A DNA stretch of 64,000 nt from Lamellibrachia satsuma (lineage: Eukaryota > Annelida > Polychaeta > Sabellida > Siboglinidae), in assembly GCA_033239005.1 (NCBI GenBank), contig BSQZ01000011.1, forward strand, positions 1,598,501-1,662,500. Direction: 5' to 3'. Under the pieces are notes generated by a model that worked only from the letters and a program-made list of their open reading frames with translations, did no database searches and was not told the origin of the DNA. The position numbers and the translations under genes were made by a program. Position 1 is the first letter of the stretch; each line of letters starts with the position of its first letter. Shown here piece after piece: positions 63,816-64,000 of this stretch.

Positions 63816-64000
63816 CTCCTCAGTAACCTTCCAGAGGTCGTAGAAAGTCATGTTGTGAGAATAAATGTAAGAAAGCAACCTGATATGCTGGAATTCCCGT
63901 ATACGATTGAGCAAGATTTCGAGAAGAGTGCAAGATCCGCAGATGGACAAGGAAGCAATTGGCTTTTCGAGAATCCGCAAAAAAAATATCACCCTAGACA
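63816..64000 (+). pseudogene. Unknown coding stretch, copy F, open to window edge
   Basis: Sixty-two uninterrupted codons (NLPEVVESHVVRINVRKQPD, PYTIEQDFEKSARSADGQGS, NWLFENPQKKYHPR) in the same place as the interrupted copies after FReD A, B, C and E. Here the stop after DMLE is replaced by Phe-Pro. It could be an exon of a real gene continuing right. Family not recognised. Confidence 0.4.

Overview
This is eukaryotic, metazoan genomic DNA: introns, long (AT)n and (TG)n runs, several minisatellites, many decayed retrotransposons and no prokaryotic signals. The gene families (a fibrinogen-related domain lectin, rhodopsin-like receptors, APE-type LINEs, THAP and BED/hAT remnants) suggest a marine invertebrate, probably a mollusc or annelid, possibly a cephalochordate. 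The sequence alone does not settle which.

The main architecture is a tandem array of one module. Unit A (661-13440), unit B (13441-29149) and unit C (29150-44493) are near-identical direct repeats, followed by a stump D (44494-44820). Each unit holds, in order: the last two exons of a fibrinogen-related domain (FReD) gene on the plus strand; a TG/TGCG tract; a 29-bp minisatellite; a decayed unknown coding stretch; an inverted duplicate of a receptor last exon; a LINE-tail-like stretch; (AT)n; an uninterrupted 332-codon seven-helix receptor gene on the minus strand; an old internal direct duplication with a THAP-domain fossil between its copies; (TG)n; a 466-bp hAT-like MITE with 8-bp target duplication; a 19-20 bp minisatellite; and a minus-strand LINE fragment. 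Units B and C also carry a 3.2-kb LINE at exactly the same position, flanked by a 13-bp target duplication. Unit A and a dispersed copy near 52.6 kb have the empty site, so the LINE landed before B and C separated.

From 44.8 to 64 kb the array gives way to a patchwork. It contains a divergent minus-strand FReD pseudogene, CR1-like LINE halves (45.6-46.1 kb minus, 58.8-60.5 kb plus), simple repeats, a foldback element with about 90-bp arms (47.9-48.5 kb), a BED/hAT-transposase fragment (50.1-50.6 kb), a fifth FReD copy E with the module's left part (51.2-53.8 kb), receptor exons, minisatellites, a Penelope-like inverted pair, and a sixth FReD copy F (61.8-62.6 kb).

Only FReD copy A keeps all visible exons, splice sites, Ca-binding residues and stop. 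B is frameshifted, C loses a conserved aromatic patch in frame, D is truncated, E has a shortened exon and a lost stop, and F has several lesions. Only A and F keep the upstream exon. The seven-helix receptor is intact in all three units. The locus looks like a lectin/receptor cluster amplified by segmental duplication whose breakpoints repeatedly fall in one LINE family. One LINE copy (unit C) still has an uninterrupted 997-codon reading frame.
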